From Microbacterium terregens (GTDB lineage: Bacteria; Actinomycetota; Actinomycetes; Actinomycetales; Microbacteriaceae), in contig NZ_BAAAWH010000001.1 in assembly GCF_039534975.1 (NCBI RefSeq), positions 3,162,001 through 3,226,000 on the forward strand: a stretch of DNA of 64,000 nt. The letters are read 5' to 3'. The notes under the pieces were generated by a model. That model was not told the DNA's origin, did not search any database, and saw only the letters and a program-made list of their open reading frames with translations. Every line of letters starts with the position of its first letter. The first letter of the stretch is position 1. The position numbers and the translations under genes were made by a program. Below are positions 9,082 through 17,162 of the stretch, one piece after another.

Positions 9082-9804
9082 ATGCGCACTACACGCTCCG
9101 CCGCCGCACTCGTCTCCGCCGCACTCGCCGCGACGGCATCCGTCCTCGCCCTCGCCGGCTGCGTGCCGACGATCGTCGCCGGCCCGATGAGTTCCGAAGA
9201 ACGCGAGATCGACGCCGTCACCATCGTGGTTCTGGACACCGCCGGCGACCTGTCCATCTCGGAGGGCGCTCCGGGGCTCGTCATCCATGCGCCCGAGGGC
9301 GCGCTCGCACGCCTGACATCGGAGGTGGACGGCGAGACGCTGGTGCTGGGCACGACCCCGGGGCCCGAGATCGTCGTCGGCGATGTGCGGTACGAGCTCA
9401 CACTGCCGGAGCTTGCGGCGATAGACCTGAACGGATCGGGGGACGTGGACGCGACGGTGTCCGGATCGGGCCCGATCCGGCTCGATCTGGACGGGTCCGG
9501 CGATGTCGAGTGGACCGGACTGGAAACCGAACGGGTCGAGGTCGTCCTTGCGGGCTCGGGCGAGATCGAGATCTCGGGGTCGGCGACGGAGCTGTCGATC
9601 CAGCTCGAGGGCAGCGGGAACGTCGACGCGAGCGACCTGCAGGCCCAGACGGCGGACGTCTCGATCGCCGGATCGGGCGACATCGACGTCTCCGTCCGCG
9701 ACGATCTGGTCGCCGGCATCTCCGGCAGCGGGCGGGTCACCTACTCCGGCGACCCGTCCGTCGAGTCCGACGTCACGGGGTCGGGCGACGTCGTCCGCGA
9801 GTGA
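9082..9804 (+). CDS. DUF2807 (head-GIN domain) lipoprotein
   Basis: Protein of 240 residues with a lipoprotein signal peptide: a hydrophobic stretch ending in the lipobox LAGC, with the lipidated Cys at about residue 27. The mature part is a DUF2807 beta-solenoid. Its rungs show as recurring GSGDV/GSGEIE/GSGNVD/GSGDID/GSGRV turns, one about every 18-20 residues. It is probably anchored on the outer face of the cytoplasmic membrane. Family function is unknown. A GAGAGG ribosome binding site precedes the ATG. Confidence 0.88.
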   Translation: MRTTRSAAALVSAALAATASVLALAGCVPTIVAGPMSSEEREIDAVTIVVLDTAGDLSISEGAPGLVIHAPEGALARLTSEVDGETLVLGTTPGPEIVVGDVRYELTLPELAAIDLNGSGDVDATVSGSGPIRLDLDGSGDVEWTGLETERVEVVLAGSGEIEISGSATELSIQLEGSGNVDASDLQAQTADVSIAGSGDIDVSVRDDLVAGISGSGRVTYSGDPSVESDVTGSGDVVRE

Positions 9805-9860
9805 GCCGAGCGGACACCGGCGCGCGGCCTATGGCTCGATGAGGAGCGCGGTGTCAAGGT

Positions 9861-9879
9861 CTCGTCCGCGCCGGACGAG
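9861..9879. promoter_or_regulatory. Perfect inverted repeat before the repeat-peptide operon
   Basis: CTCGTCCG and CGGACGAG form a perfect 8-base stem around a 3-base loop. It ends 5 bases before TATTGT (9885-9890), a plausible -10 box for the repeat-peptide gene. It could be an operator or the terminator of the DUF2807 gene, although no T-run follows. Sequence observation; role inferred. Confidence 0.4.
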
Positions 9880-9935
9880 CCGAGTATTGTCGGCACCGGC
9901 CGACCGTGCCGCATCAATTCTCCTGGAGGTTGCAC

Positions 9936-10193
9936 ATGAGCATCAATGACGACGACATCACGACAACCAACACGCCCAGCGGCGAAGGCCCCGCCGACGG
10001 CGGCGCGAACCCCAGCGGTCACGACGGCGGCGCGGACGGAGCCGCGAACGCGGGCGAAGGCCCCGCGGACGGCGGCGCGAACCCCAGCGGTCACGACGGC
10101 GGCGCGGACGGATCCGCAGATGAAGGCGAGGGCCCGGCCGACGGCGGGGCCAACCCCGGCGGCCACGACGGCGGCGCCGACGGATCCGCTTGA
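9936..10193 (+). CDS. Three-repeat Gly/Asp-rich peptide, candidate modified-peptide precursor
   Basis: Small acidic protein of 85 residues. A 15-residue N-terminus (MSINDDDITTTNTPS) is followed by three near-identical repeats of 24, 24 and 22 residues, each built as GEGPADGGANP, then S or G, then GHDGGADG and a short linker. There is no Cys, no signal peptide and no hydrophobic core, so it is probably unfolded by itself. The start is chosen from a strong ribosome binding site (TGGAGG) 7 bases before the ATG. Its TGA overlaps the TTG start of the JmjC-like oxygenase, so the two are translated together. Leader plus repeated core plus coupled oxygenase suggests a ribosomally made, post-translationally modified peptide; no such product is known to me, so this is inference. 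A plain repetitive acidic protein is the alternative. Confidence 0.75.
   Translation: MSINDDDITTTNTPSGEGPADGGANPSGHDGGADGAANAGEGPADGGANPSGHDGGADGSADEGEGPADGGANPGGHDGGADGSA
9981..10190 (+). repeat. Tandem 72-bp coding repeats (3 copies, last one short)
   Basis: Copies lie at 9981-10052, 10053-10124 and 10125-10190. Differences between copies are mostly silent (for example GGCGAAGGCCCC versus GGCGAGGGCCCG) or fall in the last few linker residues, so the conserved unit is the peptide GEGPADGGANPxGHDGGADG. Confidence 0.9.
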
Positions 10194-11416
10194 ACGAGGG
10201 CGTCGAGCGCGGGCCCGTCGAACGGCCCGCGCTCGCGCGTCTCATCGGCATCCCGGTCTCCGACTTCGCTCGGGATCACTGGGGCGAGCAACCACTCCTC
10301 ACGCGCAAGGGCGCAGGGTTCGACGACCTCTTCACCGCGAACGCCGTCGACGAACTCGTCGCCGATCGCGCCACGCGGACGCCGTTCGTGCGCATGGCCG
10401 TGGAGGGGAGCGTCCTCCCGAGTTCGGTGTTCACCTCTTCAGGGGGCTTCGGCGCCGAGGTCGGCGATCAGATCGACTCGGCGAAGGTACTGGAGCAGTT
10501 CGCCGGCGGGGCGACGATCGTCCTTCAGGGGCTCCACCGCAACTGGGCGCCCATCGCGACTTTCACGCGGCAGCTCATCTCGGACATCGGGCACCCCGCG
10601 CAGGTCAACGCCTACATCACGCCCGCATCCGCCCGGGGATTCGACGCGCACTACGACACCCACGACGTGTTCGTCGTCCAGATCGCGGGCGCGAAACGGT
10701 GGACGATCCACGAACCCGTGCACCGGCATCCGCTCGTCGACCAGCCCTGGACGGATCACTCCGCAGCCGTCGCGGATCGCGCGAGCACGGCGCCGAGGAT
10801 CGACGCGGTCTTCGAGCCGGGAGACGTCCTGTATCTGCCGCGAGGATGGATCCACTCAGCCGTGGCCCAGGGCGGAACCTCCATCCACCTGACCATCGGA
10901 GTCCGCGCAGCAACTCGGCACGATCTGCTCACGCAGTTGCTCGGCGCCGCGGGCGAGGACCCGTCGCTGCGCCGGCACCTGCCCCTCGGCGTCGACTTCG
11001 CGGACGCCTCGACGTTCGCTCCCGACACGGCGGCCACGATCACGGCTGCTCGCGGCCTCCTCGAGGCTGCGGCAGCCGGCGGCGCGATCGGTGACGCGAT
11101 GCAACGGGCGTTCCAGGATGCTGTCCGACCGGCGCCGGTGCGGCCTCTCGCGACGGTCGACCTGATGACGGACCTGCCCCCCACGGCGGTCCTCGGATGG
11201 CGCGACGCCCTGCGCGGACGCGTCGAAGAGGATGACACGACGGTGCGCATCGTCCTGCCCGGTAAGACGATCGCGCTGCCGGGCGAGGCATCGGCCGCCG
11301 TGCACGCGCTGCGCGCGCGGCCGCATCCTGCGGGACGCCTGCCGGGACTGGATGCGGCGTCCTCTCTCGTCGTCTCCAGACGGCTGCTTCGCGAAGGCGT
11401 GCTGACACCGAGATGA
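10190..11416 (+). CDS. JmjC-like cupin 2-oxoglutarate/Fe(II) oxygenase
   Basis: Protein of 408 residues starting at a TTG that overlaps the stop codon of the repeat peptide. Its cupin core carries the iron triad of JmjC hydroxylases: His154 and Asp156 in DAHYDTHD, and His222 in LPRGWIHSA. The surrounding RGFDAHYD, QIAGAKRWTIHEP and LPRGW sequences match the cupin_4/ribosomal-oxygenase family (YcfD, NO66, MINA53), whose members hydroxylate Arg or His side chains of proteins. The C-terminal 90 residues resemble that family's winged-helix part. Context suggests that the adjacent repeat peptide, which has one His and several Asp and Asn per repeat, is the substrate; that is inference. Expected cytoplasmic. 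Confidence 0.85.
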   Translation: MNEGVERGPVERPALARLIGIPVSDFARDHWGEQPLLTRKGAGFDDLFTANAVDELVADRATRTPFVRMAVEGSVLPSSVFTSSGGFGAEVGDQIDSAKVLEQFAGGATIVLQGLHRNWAPIATFTRQLISDIGHPAQVNAYITPASARGFDAHYDTHDVFVVQIAGAKRWTIHEPVHRHPLVDQPWTDHSAAVADRASTAPRIDAVFEPGDVLYLPRGWIHSAVAQGGTSIHLTIGVRAATRHDLLTQLLGAAGEDPSLRRHLPLGVDFADASTFAPDTAATITAARGLLEAAAAGGAIGDAMQRAFQDAVRPAPVRPLATVDLMTDLPPTAVLGWRDALRGRVEEDDTTVRIVLPGKTIALPGEASAAVHALRARPHPAGRLPGLDAASSLVVSRRLLREGVLTPR

Positions 11417-11426
11417 GCGGTGAAGC

Positions 11427-12374
11427 GTGAGTGCGGCGGCCCTGCCCGCGACGTCCGGCCCGACGGGGCCGTGGGAACCGTGCAGCGACCGCTCCCTCGA
11501 GCGCGGCGATCCTCTGGCGGGTACCGGCGGTTTCGGGGCGCGGTGGCTCCTCATCGAGATCGACGGGGCGTGGGGGACGCACGCCTTCTTCCAGTCCCGG
11601 CTCGACCCCGTCCTGGGCCGCGCGCTGGTGCGGCGCGCGGAAGCGGCCGGCATCCGGCCCGTCGCGATCCGCAGGTACGGCCGTCGCGCCGATGAACGCC
11701 GTGGCCAGAAACACTGGCGATGGGCTCTGGCGGACGCGCGCCCCGGGCTCGAATCCGTGCGGTGGGGGGCCGTCGACGACCCGGCGGACCTCCTTGACGT
11801 GCCCCTCGACGGCACCGCCGGAACCGTCTCCGACCGGCCCGTTCTGCTGGTGTGCACGCATGCCCGGCACGACCAGTGCTGCGCCGTGCGCGGCCGTCCC
11901 GTTGCGAAAACCCTCGCCGGCGCCTTTCCCGACGAGACGTGGGAGAGCTCGCATCTCGGCGGCGACCGGTTCGCCGCGACGATGCTCCTTCTGCCGCACG
12001 GGCTCTACTACGGTCGGGTCTCGACGACGGATGCCGCGTCCATCGTGGAGCGCTATCTGCGGGGCCAGATCGTCGAGGAGTACTTCCGCGGGCGCAGTTC
12101 GCTGAGCAACGTCATCCAGGCCGCGCAGTCCTTCGCGCGCGCATCGAGCAGTGACGACCGCATCGACGCCTTCGTCCCGCTGCTCGAGGAACGCACCGGT
12201 GACGCGTGGCGGGTCGACCTCGCTCACAACGGCGACACCGTGACGGTACTGCTGCGCGAGACGACGTCCGCGCCGCTGCTGAGCACGTGCTCGGCGACTC
12301 GTCCCGCCCCGGTTCGTCAGTTCGCGCTGGAGTCGATGTCCCGGGGCGCGCGACCCGGTGACGGCCGGCGCTGA
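11427..12374 (+). CDS. Sucrase/ferredoxin-like (Apd1-type) iron-sulfur protein
   Basis: Protein of 315 residues starting with GTG 10 bases after the oxygenase stop. It matches the sucrase/ferredoxin-like family, a thioredoxin-fold [2Fe-2S] group. Visible marks are Cys143 and Cys151/Cys152 in CTHARHDQCC and the SSHLGGDRFAAT block (His176, Asp180) followed by LPHGLYYGRV. In yeast Apd1 the cluster is held by two Cys and two His with similar spacing; here Asp180 takes the position of the second His, which may be usual for actinobacterial members. It probably supplies electrons or a redox function to the neighbouring oxygenase operon. The true substrate is unknown. Confidence 0.85.
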   Translation: MSAAALPATSGPTGPWEPCSDRSLERGDPLAGTGGFGARWLLIEIDGAWGTHAFFQSRLDPVLGRALVRRAEAAGIRPVAIRRYGRRADERRGQKHWRWALADARPGLESVRWGAVDDPADLLDVPLDGTAGTVSDRPVLLVCTHARHDQCCAVRGRPVAKTLAGAFPDETWESSHLGGDRFAATMLLLPHGLYYGRVSTTDAASIVERYLRGQIVEEYFRGRSSLSNVIQAAQSFARASSSDDRIDAFVPLLEERTGDAWRVDLAHNGDTVTVLLRETTSAPLLSTCSATRPAPVRQFALESMSRGARPGDGRR

Positions 12375-12383
12375 AGACCAGTC

Positions 12384-13256
12384 TCAGCCGAGGCGGCTGG
12401 CGCTGAGCCGGCGGACCATGACCGGATCCCGATGATCGAAGAACTGCGAGGACCCCTCGTCGAGGGTGGCGATCTTCGCCATATCGTCTCCGGACAGAGT
12501 GAAATCGAACACGTCGAAGTTCTGCGCCATCCGCGCCGGGCTGACGGTCTTGGGAATCACCACCACGTCACGCTGGATCAGCCAGCGCAGCACGACCTGC
12601 GCGACCGACTTGCCGTGCTCGGCGCCGATCTCGCTGAGCAGCGGGTTGGTGAACAGGCCGTTCTTTCCCTCGGCGAACGGACCCCAGGACTCGATCTGCA
12701 CGCCTTCCGCCTTCATCAGCTGCTGATACTCGGTCTGCTGGTAGAACGGGTTGGTTTCGATCTGGTTGACGGCCGGGGTGATCTCGTTGTTGGTGGCGAG
12801 GTCCAGGAGCCGGTCCGCGGCGAAGTTGGACACGCCGATCGCGCGGGCGCGGCCGTCCTTGTTGAACTGCTCCATCGCCCGCCACTGCGTGTAGTAGTCC
12901 CCGAACGGCTGGTGGATCAGGTACAGGTCGACGTACCGCAGGCCCAGCTTGACGAGGGAGTCCTCGAAGGCGCGGATCGTATTCTGCTCGCCGCGGTCCT
13001 GCACCCACAGCTTGGTGGTGATGAACAGCTCTTCGCGGGGGATGCTGCTCTTGGCGATCGCGGCGCCGACGGCTTCCTCGTTGCGGTACGCGGCGGCGGT
13101 GTCGATGAGACGGTATCCGGCCGCGAGCGCATCGCTGACGGCCTTCTCGGTCTCCTCCGGCCCGACCTGGTAGACACCGAATCCCAGGATGGGCATTTCC
13201 ACCCCGTTGTTCAGCGGAATGGTAGGGATCGCGGTGGGGGCAGTCGTATCGGTCAT
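12384..13256 (-). CDS. Aldo/keto reductase
   Basis: NADPH-dependent oxidoreductase of 290 residues starting MTDTTAPTA. The catalytic tetrad is visible: Asp and Tyr in [15 protein letters not shown], Lys in TTKLWVQD and His in YLIHQPFG. The cofactor-binding segment near the C-terminus ([20 protein letters not shown]) is typical of the 2,5-diketo-D-gluconate reductase type. The longer open frame upstream is rejected because the family begins at the [10 protein letters not shown] strand. It is convergent with the sucrase/ferredoxin-like gene (9-base gap) and divergent from oleA. Substrate unknown; general carbonyl reduction is likely. Confidence 0.93.
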   Translation of the reverse strand: MTDTTAPTAIPTIPLNNGVEMPILGFGVYQVGPEETEKAVSDALAAGYRLIDTAAAYRNEEAVGAAIAKSSIPREELFITTKLWVQDRGEQNTIRAFEDSLVKLGLRYVDLYLIHQPFGDYYTQWRAMEQFNKDGRARAIGVSNFAADRLLDLATNNEITPAVNQIETNPFYQQTEYQQLMKAEGVQIESWGPFAEGKNGLFTNPLLSEIGAEHGKSVAQVVLRWLIQRDVVVIPKTVSPARMAQNFDVFDFTLSGDDMAKIATLDEGSSQFFDHRDPVMVRRLSASRLG

Positions 13257-13452
13257 GTCCCCACGGTAACCACAAAATCCCCGCCCCCCGCCCGCCGAGC
13301 GAGGCCTCCACGTCACGTCTGTGGGCGGGGAGCCGGAGCACCGGCCGGCGATTGTACACGACCCGAGCATCCGCTCATTTCTGTCTGCACACGGCGTAAA
13401 ATGGAACGTCTTGAGGAACTGAGCCTGACGGGCCCGTTCAATCGGAGGTCCC

Positions 13453-14475
13453 GTGGCCGGAAATGCGACCACTCGCTTCGACAACGTCTCACTGTTGTCG
13501 GTCGCGAGCACCCTACCGAGTCGGGTGACGACGTCGGACGAGATCGAGAATCGTCTCGCGGCAGCGCTGTCACGACTCCGGCTTCCCAGCGGGCTCTTGC
13601 AGCGCGTCGCCGGAGTGCTCGAACGACGCAACTGGGCAGTCGGAGAATCCTCGGACGAGGCGACGGTCGCAACGGGCCGACGCGCTCTGGAAGAGGCAGC
13701 GGTCGACCCCGCGGATGTCGGCCTGCTCATCAACACGTCAGTGACGCGCAAGCACCTCGAGCCGTCCGTCGCCGTCCGCCTGCATCACGGCCTCGGACTG
13801 CCCAGCTCCGCCATCAACTTCGACGTCGCCAACGCGTGTCTCGGTTTCGTGAGCGGCATGAGCCTGGCGGCGAACATGATCGAGTCCGGACAGATCCGCT
13901 ACGCGATCGTCGTCAACGGCGAGGATGCCGACGAGATCCAGGACAATACGATCCGCCGACTGCTGCGTAACGATGTCGGCCGCGACGGCTTCATGAGCGA
14001 GTTCGCGTCGCTCACGCTCGGCTCCGGCTCGGCAGCCGCGGTCTTGGGACGCACCGACGAACACCCCGACGGTCATCGAATCCTGGGCGGCGTCACGCGC
14101 GCCGCGACCCAATTCCACGAGCTCTGCGTCGGCAGTGTCGACGGAATGTTCACGGATGCCAAGGCCCTCCTCAAGGGCGGCCTGGACCTCGTCGTCTCGG
14201 CGTGGAAGGAAGCGTCCCTCGAGTGGGACTGGTCATCGATGGATCACTACATCACCCACCAGGTCTCCTCCGTCCACACGAATGCCATCGTCAAGGCGGC
14301 CAAGCTCGACCGCGCTCGCGTTCCCGTGACCTTCCCCAAGTACGGCAACGTCGGGCCTGCCTCCATCCCCATCACGCTCGTCGAGGAGAAGCCGAGCCTC
14401 GAAAAGGGCCACCGCGTGCTGCTGATGGGCGTCGGGTCCGGCCTGAACACCGCCATGATGGAGCTCGCCTGGTGA
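13453..14475 (+). CDS. oleA: OleA, acyl-CoA head-to-head condensing enzyme
   Basis: Thiolase-fold enzyme of 340 residues that joins two fatty acyl-CoAs by a non-decarboxylative Claisen condensation to a 2-alkyl-3-ketoacid, the first step of long-chain olefin synthesis. The catalytic triad is Cys129 (NACLGF), His269 (THQVSS) and Asn299 (YGNVGP), spaced as in known OleA and FabH relatives. GTG start with GGAGGTCCC directly upstream; a TAAAAT box at 13397-13402 is a probable -10. It heads a tightly coupled operon: its stop overlaps the oleBC start by 4 bases. FabH alone is the alternative, but the fused oleBC and oleD downstream settle it. Confidence 0.92.
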   Translation: MAGNATTRFDNVSLLSVASTLPSRVTTSDEIENRLAAALSRLRLPSGLLQRVAGVLERRNWAVGESSDEATVATGRRALEEAAVDPADVGLLINTSVTRKHLEPSVAVRLHHGLGLPSSAINFDVANACLGFVSGMSLAANMIESGQIRYAIVVNGEDADEIQDNTIRRLLRNDVGRDGFMSEFASLTLGSGSAAAVLGRTDEHPDGHRILGGVTRAATQFHELCVGSVDGMFTDAKALLKGGLDLVVSAWKEASLEWDWSSMDHYITHQVSSVHTNAIVKAAKLDRARVPVTFPKYGNVGPASIPITLVEEKPSLEKGHRVLLMGVGSGLNTAMMELAW

Positions 14476-17162
14476 GCGAGCGCGCCACACTTCCCCCACG
14501 CGGCCTGCCCGGACTCGATGCGCGATTCAGTCGCATCGTCGCGGTGCCCGGTCGAGGCGTCGACGAAGGACTCGTCCGCGAGTGGCACTGTCTGGACACC
14601 GGCGCCGAACTGGCACAGCTCGGGGTGACTATCGCGGGCACGATCGTCGCGGTGCACGGCAACCCGACCTGGTCGTATCTTTGGCGTCACCTCATCACCG
14701 AGTCGGTGCGGGTGGCGGGGACGAGTGGACCGGCATGGCGAGTGATCGCCGTCGATCAGCTCGACATGGGCTTCTCGGAGCGCACCGGCGTGGATCGCCC
14801 CCTCGCGCAGCGAGTGCTCGACCTCGGTGCGTTCACCGACGCGCTCGCTCTCGACGCGCCCATCGTCACGCTCGGCCACGACTGGGGAGGTGTCGTGTCA
14901 CTCGGCTGGGCGATCGACCATCCCGATGCCCTCGCGGGGGTGATGCTGCTGAACACCGCCGTGCACCAGCCCGACGATGTGCCGGTGCCAGCTCCGCTGC
15001 GACTGGCGGGCGCGCGCGGCGTACTGGCCGCGTCGACGGTGGCGACCACCGCGTTCCTCGACACGACACTCGCCTTGGCCTCGCCCCCGCTTGATGCGGC
15101 CACGAAGGACGCGTACCGGGCTCCCTACCGCTCGGCGGCTCGGCGTCGGGCGATCGGCGCGTTCGTGGCCGACATCCCCGTCTCCGGCACTCACCGCAGT
15201 TCCGCCGAACTGCAGCGCATCGCGGCCGGCGTCGCGCTCCTCGACGTTCCCGCCCTCATGCTGTGGGGCCCGAACGACCCGATCTTCAGTGACCGCTACC
15301 TCGACGACCTCGTCGACCGCCTCCCGCACGCCGACGTGCACCGATACGAGGGCGCGAGCCACCTCGTCGCCGAAGACCGCCCTTACGCGGACGCGCTGTT
15401 GACATGGCTCGGCCGGCATCGTGATCGCCTGGCCGGGGGCGACACCGCCGCGCCGCGCCCGTCGTCTGTGCCGACGACGGCGACAGCTGCCGGGGAACCG
15501 GCGTTCGTGCCGATCTGGCGCGGGCTCGACGACCGCCGCGCCGACGATGACATCGCCATCGTCGACATGTCCTCCCGCCGATCGCGACCCACCCGGCGGG
15601 TGAGTTGGCGGCAACTCGACGATCGCGTCCGGCGGCTCGCGGCAGGACTCCACGTCGCGGGTGTCCGCCGGGGCGACCGTGTGTCACTCCTTGTCCCGCC
15701 GGGTCCCACGCTCTCTGCCGTCGTCTACGCGTGCCTGCGGATCGGCGCCGTCGTCGTCGTCGCCGACGCCGGGCTCGGCATCCGCGGCCTCACTCGCGCC
15801 GTCCGCGGATCCTGGCCGGACTTCATCATCGGCGAGACCCCGGGCCTGACCGCCGCACGAACGCTCGGCTGGCCCGGCACGCGGATTTCGGCTGCTCGTC
15901 TGCCCAGGGCTGCGGCCGCAGCTCTCGGAGTGTCGTACAGCCTCTACGACATCGTTCGGATGGGCTATGCCGGGTCCTTGCCCCCTGCACCCGGCCCCGC
16001 GGACGACGCCGCCATCCTGTTCACCTCCGGCTCCACCGGGCCCGCCAAGGGCGTCGCCTACACGCACGCACAGCTCTCGGCGCTGCGCGACGTGCTCGCC
16101 GCGCACTTCGAGGTGACGAAGGACACCGGGCTGGTGACGGGATTCGCACCCTTCGCACTGCTCGGCCCGGCACTGGGAACCCGGTCCGTGACACCCGACA
16201 TGGATGTGTCATCGCCGCGCACACTCACCGCGAAGGCAGTCGCCGATGCCGTGCGTGAATCCGACGCGCACATCGTCTTCCTCTCCCCGGCCGCGATCCT
16301 CAATGTGGTGGACACCGCCCACGCGCTCACGCCCGAGGACCACGCCGCGCTCGGCCGCGTGCGCACGTTCTTGTCCACCGGAGCGCCCATCAGCGCGCAC
16401 GTGCTCGAAGCAGCCGCGCGACTCATGCCGAACGCGACGCCGCATACGCCCTACGGCATGACCGAGTGCCTGCTCGTCACGGACATCACTCTCGATGGTG
16501 TTCATGCGGCCGCCGACTCCCCCGACGCGGGCGTCTGCGTGGGGCTGCCGATCGGGTCCAATCGCGTCCTCGTCAGCGCCCTGGACGCTGACGGGCGGGC
16601 CGGCGGGACGCCGACCGCGGCGGCGGGAGTGCTCGGTGAGATCGTCGTCTCGGCATCCCACCTCAAGAATCACTACGACCGGCTGTGGCTCACCGATCAC
16701 GCTGCCGTGCGGAACACCCTCGAGATCGAACCCTCGGCGCCCGAGGCGCGCTGGCACCGGACGGGAGACATCGGTCACCTCGACGAGAACGGCCGACTGT
16801 GGATCGAAGGGCGGCTCCCCCACCTCATCGTCACCGCGGACGGCCCTCTCGCGCCGATCGGACCCGAGCAGAAGGTGGAACGCGTGGACGAGGTCCGGCG
16901 GGCGGCCGTGGTCGGAGTGGGCCCCCAGGGGGTGCGGCAAGCCGTCGCTGTCGTCGAGACGGTTCCGGCCGCTGCGCGTGCCGGGCTCGCCCCGCCACAC
17001 CTGACCCGCGCCGTGCGCGAGAGCACCAGCGTGCCCCTGGTCGCTGTGCTCGTCGTCCCGCGGCTGCCCACGGACATCCGGCACAACTCCAAGATCGACC
17101 GGTCGAGGCTGTCCGCCTGGGCCGAGCGCATCCTCGCGGGTGCGAGAGCGGCCGCGCCGTGA
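14472..17162 (+). CDS. oleBC: OleBC fusion: beta-lactone decarboxylase plus beta-lactone synthetase
   Basis: Bifunctional protein of 896 residues. Residues 1 to about 315 are an alpha/beta hydrolase of the haloalkane-dehalogenase type (HGNPTWSYLWR; nucleophile Asp137 in LGHDWGG; His297 in GASHLV), corresponding to OleB, which decarboxylates a beta-lactone to a cis-olefin. Residues from about 350 on are an AMP-ligase-like domain with the phosphate loop at 517-528 (FTSGSTGPAKG) and HRTGDIGHLDE, corresponding to OleC, which makes the beta-lactone from the beta-hydroxyacid. GTG start overlaps the oleA stop (GTGA). Fused oleBC is known from Actinobacteria such as Micrococcus; other bacteria have separate genes. 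Confidence 0.92.
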   Translation: MSERATLPPRGLPGLDARFSRIVAVPGRGVDEGLVREWHCLDTGAELAQLGVTIAGTIVAVHGNPTWSYLWRHLITESVRVAGTSGPAWRVIAVDQLDMGFSERTGVDRPLAQRVLDLGAFTDALALDAPIVTLGHDWGGVVSLGWAIDHPDALAGVMLLNTAVHQPDDVPVPAPLRLAGARGVLAASTVATTAFLDTTLALASPPLDAATKDAYRAPYRSAARRRAIGAFVADIPVSGTHRSSAELQRIAAGVALLDVPALMLWGPNDPIFSDRYLDDLVDRLPHADVHRYEGASHLVAEDRPYADALLTWLGRHRDRLAGGDTAAPRPSSVPTTATAAGEPAFVPIWRGLDDRRADDDIAIVDMSSRRSRPTRRVSWRQLDDRVRRLAAGLHVAGVRRGDRVSLLVPPGPTLSAVVYACLRIGAVVVVADAGLGIRGLTRAVRGSWPDFIIGETPGLTAARTLGWPGTRISAARLPRAAAAALGVSYSLYDIVRMGYAGSLPPAPGPADDAAILFTSGSTGPAKGVAYTHAQLSALRDVLAAHFEVTKDTGLVTGFAPFALLGPALGTRSVTPDMDVSSPRTLTAKAVADAVRESDAHIVFLSPAAILNVVDTAHALTPEDHAALGRVRTFLSTGAPISAHVLEAAARLMPNATPHTPYGMTECLLVTDITLDGVHAAADSPDAGVCVGLPIGSNRVLVSALDADGRAGGTPTAAAGVLGEIVVSASHLKNHYDRLWLTDHAAVRNTLEIEPSAPEARWHRTGDIGHLDENGRLWIEGRLPHLIVTADGPLAPIGPEQKVERVDEVRRAAVVGVGPQGVRQAVAVVETVPAAARAGLAPPHLTRAVRESTSVPLVAVLVVPRLPTDIRHNSKIDRSRLSAWAERILAGARAAAP

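Noticed and set aside
8523..9740. 405-codon minus-strand open frame across the ferredoxin and DUF2807 genes
   Set aside because: Ser/Thr/Pro-rich shadow; both plus-strand genes have signal or cofactor motifs and ribosome binding sites.
9741..10166. Minus-strand open frame with AAVVTAGVRAAV repeats opposite the repeat peptide
   Set aside because: The repeat is only the antisense reading of the three 72-bp units; no ribosome binding site, and the plus-strand peptide is coupled to the oxygenase.
9981..10190. CRISPR-like array
   Set aside because: Tandem units have no unique spacers and lie within a coding frame; they are coding repeats.
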